Shown: positions 26,643 through 36,230 of the stretch, piece after piece
Layout of the letters: each line of letters begins with the position of its first letter
How positions within the stretch are numbered: position 1 is the first letter of the stretch
Source of the DNA: an uncultured Tateyamaria sp.
GTDB lineage: Bacteria; Pseudomonadota; Alphaproteobacteria; Rhodobacterales; Rhodobacteraceae
Reading direction: 5' to 3'
DNA: 64,000 nt
Assembly (NCBI RefSeq): GCF_947503385.1
Contig: NZ_CANNDO010000001.1
Span: forward strand, 372,001-436,000
Notes under the pieces: generated by a model
What the model was told of the DNA's origin: nothing
Seen by the model: the letters and a program-made list of their open reading frames with translations, nothing else
The model's database searches: none
Program-made: the position numbers and the translations under genes

Positions 26643-26671
26643 GGGACGGCGCCTGCGCCGTCCCCTTTTTT
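26643..26671. terminator. Intrinsic terminator between the small gene and infB
   Basis: GGGACGGCGC (26643-26652) pairs with GCGCCGTCCC (26655-26664) and is followed by a T-run. A-rich sequence on the left side lets it also act for the minus-strand infB transcript. Confidence 0.88.
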
Positions 26672-26690
26672 GTCTGTATGACCTGATTGA

Positions 26691-29162
26691 TTAGTCGAGA
26701 ACGCGCGTGATCTCTTCGCGCTCAAAGATTTCGATCACGTCATCCGGGCGAATGTCGTCATAGTTTTCGAACGCCATGCCGCATTCCTGACCCGACTGTA
26801 CCTCGGCCACTTCGTCCTTGAAGCGTTTGAGCGTTTTCAGTGTGCCTTCATGGATCACCACGTTGTCCCGCAGCAGACGCACCCCGGCAGACCGGCGCGC
26901 GACACCTTCGGTCACGAGACAACCCGCAACCTTACCAACGCCAGAGACCTTAAAGACCTCCTTGATCTGCGCATACCCGATGAAGTTCTCGCGGATCTCT
27001 GCGCTCAGCAGACCAGAGGCCGCCGCCTTCACATCGTCCACAAGGTCGTAAATCACCGAATAGTAGCGGATCTCGACACCCTTTTGGTTGGCCGAATTCC
27101 GCGCCGACGTGTTGGCACGGACGTTAAAGCCCATGATCGGCGCTTGGCTCGCTTCGGCCAGACCCACATCGGTTTCGGTGATCGCTCCAACGCCCGAGTG
27201 CAGCACGCGCACGCGCACCTCGTCGTTGCCGATCTTTTCCATCGCCTGAACGATGGCTTCGGCAGACCCCTGCACATCGGCTTTGACCAGAATGGGCAAT
27301 TCGCTGACATTCTCGTCGGCCTTGGCATTTGCCATCAGCTGTTCGAGGGTCGTGGCCGCACCGGCGGCTGCGCGTTTATCCTTGGCCGCTTTTTCGCGAT
27401 ATTCAGCGATTTCACGGGCCTGCGCCTCGGTCTCTGTCACGTTCAGAACGTCGCCCGCTTCGGGTGTACCGTTCAGGCCCAGAACCTCAACCGGAACCGA
27501 CGGACCAGCCTCTTTGACGCGCTCGCCCTTGTCGTTGATCAGCGCACGCACCTTACCGTACTGCTCACCCACAACAAAGATATCGCCCTGACGCAGGGTG
27601 CCGTTCTGCACCAGAACGGTGGCCACAGGCCCACGGCCCACGTCCAGCTGCGCCTCGATCACGGCGCCTTGGGCGGCGCGGTCGGGGTTGGCCTTGAGTT
27701 CCAGAATTTCGGATTGCAGCGCAATCGCTTCGAGCAGTTCATCAAGACCCTGACCGGTAATGGCAGACACTTCGACATCCTGCACTTCGCCGGACATCTT
27801 TTCGACGATGACCTCGTGTTGCAGCAGGTCGGTGCGCACCTTGTCGGGCTGTGCATCGGGTTTGTCGATCTTGTTGATCGCCACGATCATCGGCACTTCG
27901 GCAGCTTTGGCGTGGTTGATCGCCTCAATGGTCTGCGGCATCACGGCATCGTCCGCCGCAACAACCAACACCACGATGTCCGTCACCTGCGCACCACGGG
28001 ACCGCATCGACGTAAAGGCCGCGTGGCCCGGTGTATCAAGGAACGAAAGCGTCACGCCATCGTCGGTCTTTACCTGATAGGCACCGATATGCTGGGTGAT
28101 CCCGCCCGCCTCTCCTGCGACAACCTTGGCGTCGCGGATCGCGTCCAGCAGGGACGTCTTGCCGTGGTCAACGTGGCCCATGATCGTAATGACCGGGGGA
28201 CGCGCCTGCAGATCATCCTCGTTGTCGATGACCTCTTTGATGACATCCTCGACATCCGCGTCAGACACACGCTGCACGTTATGGCCAAACTCTTCGATGA
28301 TCAGTTCGGCGGTGTCGGCATCAATAGTCTGGTTCTGCGTGACCATCATACCGTTGTTCATCAGCGCCTTGACCACGTCGCCCACACGCTCGGCCATACG
28401 GTTGGCCAGCTCGGACACCACGATCGCCTCGGGCAGGTTGACGGTGCGCGTGACCTTTTCACGCTCGACCGATCCACCCATCGCCTTTTGACGGGCGCGT
28501 TCCTGTTTGCGCTTCATCGCGGCCATGGACCGCTGGCGGCCACCTTCGCCACCAGACAGCGCTTGGTTCAGGGTCAGTTTGCCCGACCGGCGCCCGCCAT
28601 CGTCGCGGCCACGGTTGTTCGGGCGCTGTTCGCGGTCGCGATCCGTCTTGCGCGGTGTGGCCGCAGGGGTTGCCTGCCGCTGCGCGGGCTTGGCCGCTTC
28701 GGCCGGGGCGGCTGCTGCCGCCTGTGCCGCTGCCGCGGCTTCGGCTGCCTTGCGCTTTTCTTCTTCTTCCTTGGCCTTCAGCGCCTCTTCGCGCTCACGC
28801 TCTTCGCGCTCCTTGGCCTCGGCCTCCGCACGGCGGCGTTCGCGCTCTTCTTCGCGGGCCTTCTCTTCGGCCTGACGTGTGGCGGCCTCTTCGACCTCCC
28901 GCGCCTTGGCGGCCTGCACAGCCTTCAGTCGGCGCTCCATCTCGGCATCAGAGATGCCTGCGGGGCGACGGCTCGGATCACCGGCGGACGCACCACCAGG
29001 ACCGGAGGCTTTGCCAGCCCCGGGCTTGGGTACGACGACCCGCTTGCGCTTGGTTTCGACGACGACATTCTTGGTCCGCCCGTGGCTGAAGCTTTGCTTC
29101 ACATTCCCCGGACGTGCGCCGCTGCGCAGACCCAATGTCTTTTTCCCGTCAGTATCGCTCAT
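26691..29162 (-). CDS. infB: Translation initiation factor IF-2
   Basis: The 823-residue product brings initiator tRNA to the 30S subunit as a GTPase. A long N-terminal region is lysine/alanine/glutamate-rich with coiled-coil character (about residues 80-180) and includes an arginine/glycine-rich stretch. The G domain follows, with G1 [13 protein letters not shown]3 DTPGHAAF and G4 NKIDKP. Domains II-IV end with the usual C-terminal [15 protein letters not shown]. The start has GGAAGGA upstream. It is the last gene of the rimP-nusA-ylxR-infB unit, nine bases behind the ylxR-like gene. Confidence 0.97.
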   Translation of the reverse strand: MSDTDGKKTLGLRSGARPGNVKQSFSHGRTKNVVVETKRKRVVVPKPGAGKASGPGGASAGDPSRRPAGISDAEMERRLKAVQAAKAREVEEAATRQAEEKAREEERERRRAEAEAKEREEREREEALKAKEEEEKRKAAEAAAAAQAAAAAPAEAAKPAQRQATPAATPRKTDRDREQRPNNRGRDDGGRRSGKLTLNQALSGGEGGRQRSMAAMKRKQERARQKAMGGSVEREKVTRTVNLPEAIVVSELANRMAERVGDVVKALMNNGMMVTQNQTIDADTAELIIEEFGHNVQRVSDADVEDVIKEVIDNEDDLQARPPVITIMGHVDHGKTSLLDAIRDAKVVAGEAGGITQHIGAYQVKTDDGVTLSFLDTPGHAAFTSMRSRGAQVTDIVVLVVAADDAVMPQTIEAINHAKAAEVPMIVAINKIDKPDAQPDKVRTDLLQHEVIVEKMSGEVQDVEVSAITGQGLDELLEAIALQSEILELKANPDRAAQGAVIEAQLDVGRGPVATVLVQNGTLRQGDIFVVGEQYGKVRALINDKGERVKEAGPSVPVEVLGLNGTPEAGDVLNVTETEAQAREIAEYREKAAKDKRAAAGAATTLEQLMANAKADENVSELPILVKADVQGSAEAIVQAMEKIGNDEVRVRVLHSGVGAITETDVGLAEASQAPIMGFNVRANTSARNSANQKGVEIRYYSVIYDLVDDVKAAASGLLSAEIRENFIGYAQIKEVFKVSGVGKVAGCLVTEGVARRSAGVRLLRDNVVIHEGTLKTLKRFKDEVAEVQSGQECGMAFENYDDIRPDDVIEIFEREEITRVLD

Positions 29163-29171
29163 ATAGCTCGT

Positions 29172-29792
29172 CTATCCTTCCAGGTGGCCCCTGCCACCTT
29201 CATTTTCACGCACGCCGCGCAATCGGTTGGCTTCCTCTACAACACGTTGCGTGAGTCCACCAGAGGCGAGCGCGCCATGTATCACAGTTTGGCGGCCAAA
29301 GGCCAAACCCAACTCATCCGCCGTCAGCCAGCCGATGTAAGTCCCGAAATGCGGTGTGCTCAGCTTGGACTTGCCACGTCCAGACCCATCAACCGCCTGC
29401 ATCAGCACCTGCGCCTCTTCAAGCGCAAGCATGTTCTTCACCTTCTCGTAACCGGCAACCGCACGGCCCCCTTTGCGCGACAGCGCGATCAGGTCGACCA
29501 CACGCCTGGCCAGTTGCCGCTCCACCTCGTCTACAAGGCCGTCGGGCACAATCACCTGCCGCTTTGCCCCGCGCGAGAACAGTTTTTTCTTCACCGCCGT
29601 TTCCAGCGCATCCCGATCCGCGGCGACATACATACCACGACCCGGCAGTTTGCCCGCGATATCCGGCACGACCTGTTCGTCCGGGCCAATGACAAAGCGG
29701 ATCAAACCAAATTTTGGCTGCACCTCACCCGTGGCGAGGCACTTGCGCTCTGGCCCGTCGGACCGATCCTTGGATGCGCCACCGCGACCCAT
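29172..29792 (-). CDS. YlxR-type RNA-binding protein with L7Ae-like second domain
   Basis: The 206-residue product combines a DUF448/YlxR domain (ERKCLATGEVQPKFGLIRFV, ending KLPGRGMYVAADRDALETAV) with a C-terminal region resembling ribosomal L7Ae/L30e (LIALSRKGGRAVAGYEKVKN and ADELGLAFGRQTVIH). This two-domain form is usual in alphaproteobacteria, where it sits between nusA and infB. The frame is open upstream into nusA, but the ATG 22 bases after the nusA stop begins the conserved sequence. It probably binds RNA in transcription or ribosome assembly; the function is not settled. Confidence 0.87.
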   Translation of the reverse strand: MGRGGASKDRSDGPERKCLATGEVQPKFGLIRFVIGPDEQVVPDIAGKLPGRGMYVAADRDALETAVKKKLFSRGAKRQVIVPDGLVDEVERQLARRVVDLIALSRKGGRAVAGYEKVKNMLALEEAQVLMQAVDGSGRGKSKLSTPHFGTYIGWLTADELGLAFGRQTVIHGALASGGLTQRVVEEANRLRGVRENEGGRGHLEG

Positions 29793-29814
29793 GTGCAAGA
29801 CCCGAGGCCTGCGA

Positions 29815-31431
29815 TCAGGCCTCGGCCTCCTCGGTTTCTTCGATGCCCTCTTCGGCTTCTTCAGCCTCAAGGTCCGCAGGATCAACCCAGCCCAACAGAA
29901 TGCGCGCCGTCATAATCAGGTGCTGCGCCTCTTCCAGAGACACGTCAAAGGGCTCAAGTACGCCGTCATCCTTGTGGCGCTCGCCATCCACTGTGGTCCA
30001 GCCACCGGCCAGTTCCCAGTCAGCGCATGTTGCGAAATCTTCGAGGGTTTTGACGTCATCCTTGGCCAACGCCTCCACCATTTGGGGTGTCAGGCCGTCA
30101 AATTCAATAAGGCTGTCCTCGGCACCCAACGCGCGGGCGTTGTCCAACGCCGCCTTGGCCTGCGCCTCAAGCACATCGCGGGCACGGGCTTGCAATTCCT
30201 GTGCCGTACCTTCGTCCACACCGTCGATGACCAACAGTTCGTCCAGTTCGACATAGGCCACTTCTTCGAGGTTGGTGAACCCTTCGGAGACCAGCAGTTG
30301 GGCAAAGAATTCATCGAGGTCCAGCGTATCCATGAACAGCTTGGTGCGCTCTTCAAATTCTGCCTGACGACGCGCCGATTCTTCGGCCTCGGTCATAATG
30401 TCGATATCGAGGTTGGTCAGTTGCGATGCCAGACGCACGTTCTGACCGCGGCGACCGATGGCGAGGCTCAGTTGTTCTTCGGGCACGACGACTTCGATCT
30501 TGCCGGCCTCTTCATCCAGAACCACTTTGCTGACCTCGGCAGGCTGCAACGCGTTCACAAGGAAGGTCGGCTGGTCTTCGTTCCACGGGATGATGTCGAT
30601 CTTTTCACCCTGAAGCTCGTTCACCACAGCCTGCACGCGGGAACCACGCATACCAACGCAGGCACCGACAGGGTCGATCGAGTTGTCATAGGAGATCACC
30701 GCAATCTTGGCGCGGCTGCCGGGGTCACGGGCCACGGCCTTGATCTCGATGATGCCATCGTAAATCTCAGGCACTTCCATCTTGAACAGCTCGGCCATGA
30801 ATTCCGGCGCAGTGCGGCTCAGGAAAATCTGCGGGCCGCGCTGCTCGCGGCGCACATCCTTGATGTAGCAGCGGATGCGGTCATTCGGGCGATACGATTC
30901 GCGGCCAATCTTTTCGTTGCGGCGCAGGATCGCTTCGCCCGCGCCCACATCGACGATGACGTTGCCGTATTCCTCGCGCTTGACCAGCGCGTTGATGATG
31001 GTGCCTGCGCGGTCCTTGAACTCTTCGTACTGACGATCCCGCTCGGCTTCGCGGACCTTTTGCAGAATGACCTGCTTGGCCGACTGCGCCGCGATCCGGC
31101 CCATTTCGACCGGGGGGACCTCTTCGATCAGCTGTTGGCCGACTTCTGGGTTTTCCATGTACTGCTTGGCCTGTTCGACGGTGAATTCGGCCTGATAGTT
31201 CTCAAGCTCTTCGTCCTCGACCACGGTCCGCACGCGGGTAAAGGTTGCGCGGCCCGTCTTGCGGTCGATGCTCACGCGGATGTCCATTTCGGCGCCGTAG
31301 CGGGACTTGGCCGCGCGGGCGAGCGATTCTTCCATCGCTTCAATGACCAGCGCAGGGTCGATCATCTTTTCGCGGGCGACCGCCTCGGCGGTTTGCAACA
31401 GCTCAAGCTGGTTTGCAGATGTAATGGCCAT
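29815..31431 (-). CDS. nusA: Transcription termination/antitermination protein NusA
   Basis: The 538-residue product has the NusA order: N-terminal RNA-polymerase-binding domain, S1 domain (about residues 135-200), two KH domains (about 230-345, including [20 protein letters not shown]), and acidic C-terminal helix-hairpin-helix repeats. It modulates pausing, intrinsic termination and antitermination. The ATG overlaps the rimP stop by one base. An intrinsic-terminator structure in the leader of this operon gives NusA a possible way to control its own synthesis. Confidence 0.97.
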   Translation of the reverse strand: MAITSANQLELLQTAEAVAREKMIDPALVIEAMEESLARAAKSRYGAEMDIRVSIDRKTGRATFTRVRTVVEDEELENYQAEFTVEQAKQYMENPEVGQQLIEEVPPVEMGRIAAQSAKQVILQKVREAERDRQYEEFKDRAGTIINALVKREEYGNVIVDVGAGEAILRRNEKIGRESYRPNDRIRCYIKDVRREQRGPQIFLSRTAPEFMAELFKMEVPEIYDGIIEIKAVARDPGSRAKIAVISYDNSIDPVGACVGMRGSRVQAVVNELQGEKIDIIPWNEDQPTFLVNALQPAEVSKVVLDEEAGKIEVVVPEEQLSLAIGRRGQNVRLASQLTNLDIDIMTEAEESARRQAEFEERTKLFMDTLDLDEFFAQLLVSEGFTNLEEVAYVELDELLVIDGVDEGTAQELQARARDVLEAQAKAALDNARALGAEDSLIEFDGLTPQMVEALAKDDVKTLEDFATCADWELAGGWTTVDGERHKDDGVLEPFDVSLEEAQHLIMTARILLGWVDPADLEAEEAEEGIEETEEAEA

Positions 31432-32009
31432 CAGTTGTCCTCCTCTGACCCTTCGGTCGTCTCAATCTCGTCGAAATCTGTTTCGTTCAGCACGCCTGCC
31501 GCTTTGCGTTGGCGCAGCATTTCCTTGATCAGCTCATCCGTCAGCACGAGCTTGGCATCACTCAGCCATTCGAATTTGAGGCCGATCGTGCCCTCGGTCA
31601 CGTTGATCAGCACTTCGTCATCCTCGATCCCGGCCAGCACACCCTTGAACCGGCGACGTCCGTCGATCAGTTCATCGGTTTCAAGCTTGGCCTCGTATCC
31701 TTCGAACGCATCAAAATCCTTGAGCCGCGTCAGCGGGCGGTCAATGCCGGGCGACGACACTTCGAGCGTATAAGCATCGAGGATCGGGTCCTCCACATCC
31801 AGCGTCGCGCTGACAGCCGTGGAGATCGCCGCGCAATCATCCACCTCGATCCCGCCATCGGGTTTGTCGGCCATGATCTGCAACGTGGTTTCCTTACCGC
31901 TCATCAGCCGCACACGCACCAGCTCATAGCCCAGATCCTCGATCACGGGCGTGATGATCTCGGCGAGCCTGCGGTCAATGGCAGCTTTGGCGATGAGGTC
32001 GTTTGACAT
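31431..32009 (-). CDS. rimP: Ribosome maturation factor RimP
   Basis: RimP helps assemble the 30S subunit. The 192-residue product has both expected domains: the N-terminal alpha/beta part ([20 protein letters not shown]) and, after [13 protein letters not shown], an Sm-like C-terminal barrel. The frame is open further upstream, but the ATG before SNDLIAK matches the family start. The ribosome-binding site is weak. Only 13 bases separate this ATG from the T-run of a terminator hairpin, so the transcript must start upstream of it and read through. Confidence 0.93.
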   Translation of the reverse strand: MSNDLIAKAAIDRRLAEIITPVIEDLGYELVRVRLMSGKETTLQIMADKPDGGIEVDDCAAISTAVSATLDVEDPILDAYTLEVSSPGIDRPLTRLKDFDAFEGYEAKLETDELIDGRRRFKGVLAGIEDDEVLINVTEGTIGLKFEWLSDAKLVLTDELIKEMLRQRKAAGVLNETDFDEIETTEGSEEDN

Positions 32010-32022
32010 GGTATCCAAGCAC

Positions 32023-32045
32023 AAAAAAACGGGCGCGCGGCCCGT
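32023..32045 (-). terminator. Intrinsic terminator hairpin in the rimP leader (candidate attenuator)
   Basis: Read on the minus strand, ACGGGC and GCCCGT form a six-pair GC-rich stem with a CGCGC loop, followed by seven Ts counting the last stem base. The T-run ends 13 bases before the rimP ATG. It may terminate the upstream pip/binding-protein transcript, but it leaves no room for a promoter between it and rimP. Confidence 0.72.
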
Positions 32046-32135
32046 CGATCTTTCCCGGTGGAGCGTTGGGTGTGGACCCCAGCGCGCCGCTGTTGAGGGG
32101 GATATACGCATGTGCCCCCGAGTCTGCAAGGCCCC

Positions 32136-32906
32136 TCAGCCCATCCACCACCGTTCCGCCATGCGGAAGTTGTCGAGCGGCCAGGCTTTGCCCACGGTCA
32201 GGGGCACGGTGACGGCGCGGTTGGCGATGTGTGTGGGTGCGCCAGAGGTGGGCAGCAACTGAAATTCCTGCGGGTCGGCCATGTCATCCAGCGCGATCAC
32301 ATCCACTACATCCACCAACCGTTCGGTCAGCGCCTGACCGCGCACCGCATCCGCGCCAAACTGCACAAAATCTACCGAATCAAACCAGCCCGCGCCGGTT
32401 TTCCAATGCCCCGCGACACGCACACCAACAAAGTGGCGACCCGCGTCCAGTTTGCGCACCCGATAAAGGCCGGTGCCGGTCACCCCACGCACTTCATACC
32501 CCGGCTGGGCCAGACGGAAGGGCAGATTTGCATCCGGTGTATCAAGGATGACCTCAACCCGGTGATCCCCCACAATGCGCAGGTTCACCGGCAGATCACG
32601 CAAGGACGCAGCCGTGAACGCAGTCCCATCGTGAAACTGCACCCCCTCGCGCAAGGCAAAGGTCCAGCGGGTGGCGTCCGCGTTTGCGTGCCAGTCCGTC
32701 GCCAGTTCGCCGCGCAATGTGCCGTCCGCGGCAATCTCGGTAAGGTTGTCATAGACCGTCGCGGCCACAGCCCGCTCGAACAGGTCTGGCGACAAGGCCG
32801 CCCGCAACCGGCCGCCCCGTTGCGGGGATGCCGACACGCCCGTCGCCGCCAGCAGCGCTGCGGCGGCACCTGTCGCAAACAATGCGCGGCGGTCAAAACG
32901 GGTCAT
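32136..32906 (-). CDS. Half-length peptide-type ABC transporter substrate-binding protein
   Basis: The 256-residue product begins with a twin-arginine-type signal (DRRALFATGAAAALLAATG). It then matches the first lobe of SBP_bac_5 dipeptide/oligopeptide-binding proteins (ATVYDNLTEI, ATRWTFALREGVQFHDGTAF). Complete family members are about 500 residues. The end, LDNFRMAERWWMG, looks like the family's usual C-terminus, so the middle, including most of the second lobe, seems missing. No permease or ATPase genes are near. It overlaps pip by four bases. It may be a degraded gene or a shortened protein with a new role. Confidence 0.7.
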   Translation of the reverse strand: MTRFDRRALFATGAAAALLAATGVSASPQRGGRLRAALSPDLFERAVAATVYDNLTEIAADGTLRGELATDWHANADATRWTFALREGVQFHDGTAFTAASLRDLPVNLRIVGDHRVEVILDTPDANLPFRLAQPGYEVRGVTGTGLYRVRKLDAGRHFVGVRVAGHWKTGAGWFDSVDFVQFGADAVRGQALTERLVDVVDVIALDDMADPQEFQLLPTSGAPTHIANRAVTVPLTVGKAWPLDNFRMAERWWMG

Positions 32907-33874
32907 TTGCCTGCAATCCTGTCCATGGTGCGCACCAGTTCAGCCGAAATGCCCGGCTCTGACAAGGCATGGCCGGCATTGCGCACCATCTTGAGCTGCC
33001 CCGCAGGCCAGGCCTGCGACAGGGCATAAGCGCTGTCGGGTGGGCAAATCATGTCATAGCGGCCCTGCACGATAGTACCCGGAATATGCTTGATGCGGCC
33101 CGCGTGGGCGAGGATCTGACCGTCGAACTCCAGAAAACCCGCATTGGTGAAATAGTGATTCTCGAGCCGGGCAAAGGCGCGCGCGTAATCCCCGGGTGCC
33201 TCGCCGCCCTGCCCTGCCGAATGGATCGAGGCGAGCGCATTTTCCCACGCCGACCACGCCCGCGCGAACCGCGTCTCAAGCGCCACGTCCCCGGAAAAGA
33301 GCCGCCGGTGATACGCTCCGATCAGGTCGCCCCGCTCGTCCTCTGGCACGAGAGCCACAAAACGTGCCCACACCTCGGGCCAGAACTTGCCCGCACCGCC
33401 GCCGTAGAACCAATCCAGTTCACCTTGGGTCATCAGGAACACGCCGCGCAGCACCAGTTGGCGGACGTGACCGGGATGTGCTTCGGCATAGATCAGCGCG
33501 AGCGTCGCACCCCAGCTGCCGCCGAACACGATCCACGCGTCCACATCCAGCGTCTTGCGGATCAACTCGATGTCATCCACCAGATGCCACGTCGTATTGT
33601 TCACCACCGACGCATGGGGCCGCGACCGGCCACAGCCACGCTGATCAAACAGAACAATCCGGTAAACGCTGGGATCAAAATAGCGCCGCATCGCCGGGCT
33701 GCACCCGCCACCGGGGCCGCCATGCAACACGATCACCGGAATACCGTCCGGGTTGCCGCATTGCTCAACATAGACGCGGTGCCCGTCGCCCACATCCAGC
33801 ATCCGCTGATCATAGGGATCAATCGGCGGATACAGATATTGAACTGCGCGCTTTTGGTTACTGTGCTTGTCCAT
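32903..33874 (-). CDS. pip: Proline iminopeptidase
   Basis: The 323-residue alpha/beta hydrolase removes N-terminal proline from peptides (peptidase family S33). The oxyanion/HGGPGGG motif is intact (VIVLHGGPGGGC), DQRGCGRSRPH is diagnostic, and the nucleophile is the serine of GGSWGATLAL. The catalytic histidine is in RNAGHALSEPG near the end. The start is the ATG before DKHSNQKR, with AGGTCT upstream, although the frame is open further. It is divergent from ubiG with 50 bases between starts and is followed by the shortened peptide-binding protein. Confidence 0.92.
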   Translation of the reverse strand: MDKHSNQKRAVQYLYPPIDPYDQRMLDVGDGHRVYVEQCGNPDGIPVIVLHGGPGGGCSPAMRRYFDPSVYRIVLFDQRGCGRSRPHASVVNNTTWHLVDDIELIRKTLDVDAWIVFGGSWGATLALIYAEAHPGHVRQLVLRGVFLMTQGELDWFYGGGAGKFWPEVWARFVALVPEDERGDLIGAYHRRLFSGDVALETRFARAWSAWENALASIHSAGQGGEAPGDYARAFARLENHYFTNAGFLEFDGQILAHAGRIKHIPGTIVQGRYDMICPPDSAYALSQAWPAGQLKMVRNAGHALSEPGISAELVRTMDRIAGK

Positions 33875-33924
33875 AGACCTGACTACATAGAGCTCAAAGC
33901 GCACATGAGCATACGGAGACGGAA

Positions 33925-34671
33925 ATGCAAACGCATCAAACCACGGTCGACCCCTCCGAAATCGCAAAATTCGAGGCGATGGCCGCCGAATGGTGGGACT
34001 CGAACGGTAAATTCAAACCCCTGCACATGCTGAACCCGTGCCGGTTGGACTATATCACCAGCCAGATCGCGGCAGAGTTTGACCGCGACCTCAAGGCCCC
34101 GGACGCCTTCAAGGGTCTGCGCATCCTCGACATTGGGTGCGGTGGCGGTCTGTTGGCCGAACCGATGGCGCGTCTGGGGGCAGACGTTGTCGGCGCGGAT
34201 GCCGCAGAACGGAACATTCCCGTGGCGCAGGTACACGCCGAACAGTCGGGGCTCTCCATCGACTATCGCCACACCACCGCCGAAGACATGGCGGCCGCAG
34301 GCGAAGAATTCGACGTGGTGCTGAACATGGAGGTGGTCGAACATGTGGCCGATCCGCTTAGCTATCTCACCGCGTGCCGTCAGTTGCTGAAACCCGGCGG
34401 GCTGCACATCTGTTCGACGATCAACCGCAATCCCAAATCGTTCATGATGGCGATTGTCGGGGCCGAGCATGTGATGCGCTGGCTGCCCAAAGGCACGCAT
34501 GAGTGGTCCAAGTTCATCACCCCGGACGAATTGTTTGATCTGATGCGCAATGCGGGCCTCGACCCGGTGGACCGCAAGGGGTTTGTGTTCAACCCGATCA
34601 CATGGAGCTGGAAGCTGTCGGACCGGGACCTGAGCGTGAACTACGTCACCGCCAGCCTCAATCCGGCTTAG
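33925..34671 (+). CDS. ubiG: Ubiquinone biosynthesis O-methyltransferase
   Basis: UbiG carries out both O-methylations of ubiquinone synthesis using S-adenosylmethionine. The 248-residue product starts with [20 protein letters not shown], typical of UbiG/Coq3. It has motif [20 protein letters not shown] and [13 protein letters not shown], which identify the family. A GGAGACGGAA ribosome-binding site precedes the ATG. Its end overlaps the convergent MarR gene by 14 bases. Confidence 0.95.
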   Translation: MQTHQTTVDPSEIAKFEAMAAEWWDSNGKFKPLHMLNPCRLDYITSQIAAEFDRDLKAPDAFKGLRILDIGCGGGLLAEPMARLGADVVGADAAERNIPVAQVHAEQSGLSIDYRHTTAEDMAAAGEEFDVVLNMEVVEHVADPLSYLTACRQLLKPGGLHICSTINRNPKSFMMAIVGAEHVMRWLPKGTHEWSKFITPDELFDLMRNAGLDPVDRKGFVFNPITWSWKLSDRDLSVNYVTASLNPA

Positions 34672-35110
34672 CCTTGTTGCTCAACTCAACCCGCATCTGG
34701 CGCAGGATGGGCACGGTGGCTCGCACGCTGTCCTCGCCCAGCTTGTCGATCACATCGCTGACCATGGGGGCAATCGCGCTCAGCGCCTGATCGCGGGCGC
34801 GACGGCCCGCCGGGCTGAGGGCAACCATCTTGCGGCGCGCATCGTCCCAATCGGGGCGGATATGCACATAGCCCGCCCATTCCAGCCGGTTCAACGTGTT
34901 GGTCATCGCCCCACGTGTCACGTTGAACGTCTCGGCCAGCTGTGCCGGGCTGCGTTCACCGCCATGCCATGCAAGGTGGTTCAGCACCGAGAAATGCGAG
35001 ATTTCCATGCCCTTGGGCAACACCCGATGCAACCGGTTGCGGATCATCTGATCCGCCGCCAACACCTCACTGAACAGCGAGATAGCAAGACTGTGTTTGT
35101 CTTCGCTCAT
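34658..35110 (-). CDS. MarR-family transcriptional regulator
   Basis: The 150-residue product is a winged-helix MarR protein. The recognition-helix region is [20 protein letters not shown], followed by the wing [20 protein letters not shown] with its usual DxRxxxv-like motif. These regulators usually act as dimers that release DNA on binding small phenolic ligands. It lies six bases downstream of the nitrilase-family gene, so it is co-transcribed with that amidase and glutaredoxin. Its target is unknown; I saw no clear operator in front of the unit. Confidence 0.88.
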   Translation of the reverse strand: MSEDKHSLAISLFSEVLAADQMIRNRLHRVLPKGMEISHFSVLNHLAWHGGERSPAQLAETFNVTRGAMTNTLNRLEWAGYVHIRPDWDDARRKMVALSPAGRRARDQALSAIAPMVSDVIDKLGEDSVRATVPILRQMRVELSNKAKPD

Positions 35111-35116
35111 AAACCC

Positions 35117-35947
35117 CTAAGGGCCGTCGAAAGGGCGCGCATTATCCCGCGATGGGATGCGTCTGCGCGCTTCGGCCACTTTTTCCATGTCCAATTCAAA
35201 GACATAAACGCCGGGGGCCTCCCCTGCGTCAAGCGACACATCGCCCCATGGGTCCACCACCAGCGAATGGCCGTAGGTCTGGCGCACCTTGCCGGTCTGG
35301 CTGGGATGCGTCCCGGTTTGCGCGGGCGCCAGCACCCAAGCCCCCGCCTCAATCGCGCGGGCGCGCAAAAGGCTGTGCCAATGCGCGGCCCCTGTGACGG
35401 GCGAAAAGGCGGACGGATAGGTCAGGATTTGCGCACCAGCGCTCACCAGCGCATCGGCAAGGCGCGGAAAACGCATGTCATAGCACACCGCCATACCGAT
35501 GGGCGCAAACGGCGGTTTGGCCAGGACAGCCTGTGTGCCGGGCCGATACCCCGCGGATTCGCGGAAGGTCTCGCGGTTGTCGATCTCTACATCGAACATG
35601 TGGATTTTGTCGTAGCGTGCGATGATCTCGCCGTCGGGACCGATCAGGAAGGACCGGTTGGCAAAGCGACCATCGCCATCGTCGGTTTTCAGCGCGAGTG
35701 AGCCAATCAACAGGTGAACGCCCCGCGCCGCCGCAACGTCCCGCAGCGCGGCAAGCGTCGGATCATCCGCCTCGTGCCGCAAAACACTGCGCTGATGCGC
35801 ACGATCAAGGCTGACACAGTTTGTGACCTCAGGCGTCAGAACAAATTCTGCACCCATATCCGCAGCCTGCTGCACCATGGCGACAGTCCGGGGCAGGTTC
35901 GCCCCCGGATCATCACCGACATTCAGTTGCAGCAGCGCCGCCCTCAT
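35117..35947 (-). CDS. Carbon-nitrogen hydrolase, probable deaminated-glutathione amidase (Nit1-like)
   Basis: The 276-residue nitrilase-superfamily protein has the catalytic triad: Glu40 in FVLTPEVTN, Lys in RYDKIHMFDVE, and Cys in GMAVCYDMRFP. IGSLALKTDDGDGRFANRSF and the N-terminal AALLQLNVGDDPGANL match the Nit1/NitFhit-like branch, which hydrolyses deaminated glutathione. It starts immediately after the glutaredoxin 3 stop (TGAATG, no gap), which supports a link with glutathione metabolism. The substrate is inferred from family and context. Confidence 0.85.
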   Translation of the reverse strand: MRAALLQLNVGDDPGANLPRTVAMVQQAADMGAEFVLTPEVTNCVSLDRAHQRSVLRHEADDPTLAALRDVAAARGVHLLIGSLALKTDDGDGRFANRSFLIGPDGEIIARYDKIHMFDVEIDNRETFRESAGYRPGTQAVLAKPPFAPIGMAVCYDMRFPRLADALVSAGAQILTYPSAFSPVTGAAHWHSLLRARAIEAGAWVLAPAQTGTHPSQTGKVRQTYGHSLVVDPWGDVSLDAGEAPGVYVFELDMEKVAEARRRIPSRDNARPFDGP

Positions 35948-36205
35948 TCAGGCCGCCAGCAGCGGATCAAGTTTGCCCGATTGCTCCAGCGCGTAGAGGT
36001 CATCACAGCCACCCACATGGGTGTCGCCAACGAAAATCTGCGGCACAGTGCGGCCACCATTGGCGCGCTGGATCATCTCAGACTTGCGGTCAGGATGCTT
36101 GAGCACGTCAACTTCGGTGTAATCGACACCCTTTTCGTTCAGCAGCCGTTTCGCCGCGTGGCAAAAGCCGCAAAGGGGCGAGGTATAGATCTCAACACGT
36201 TTCAC
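35948..36205 (-). CDS. grxC: Glutaredoxin 3
   Basis: This 85-residue glutaredoxin reduces disulfides with glutathione. The dithiol active site is CGFC (Cys12 and Cys15); family members more often have CPYC, so the middle residues are unusual though still seen in alphaproteobacteria. The cis-proline motif TVPQIFVGDTHVGGCDDL is complete. Start codon is GTG: the conserved beta strand VEIYTSP follows at once and a GGGA sequence lies upstream. It is 25 bases behind comF and directly abuts the nitrilase gene. Confidence 0.92.
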   Translation of the reverse strand: MKRVEIYTSPLCGFCHAAKRLLNEKGVDYTEVDVLKHPDRKSEMIQRANGGRTVPQIFVGDTHVGGCDDLYALEQSGKLDPLLAA

Positions 36206-36230
36206 GATCCGGTCCCTTTCACCGTTCGTT

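Noticed and set aside
26850-29915. A 1021-codon open frame antisense to infB and the ylxR-like gene
   Set aside because: infB and ylxR are certain on the other strand; the frame has no ribosome-binding site and gives histidine/arginine-rich, non-protein-like sequence.
32010-32135. Possible tRNA upstream of rimP, as metY in E. coli
   Set aside because: I looked for acceptor, anticodon and T-arm pairing on both strands and found only the terminator hairpin.
32136-32906. Frameshift explaining the short peptide-binding protein
   Set aside because: Only about 125 bases lie between its stop and rimP, too few for the missing lobe, and the C-terminal end looks original; an internal deletion fits better.
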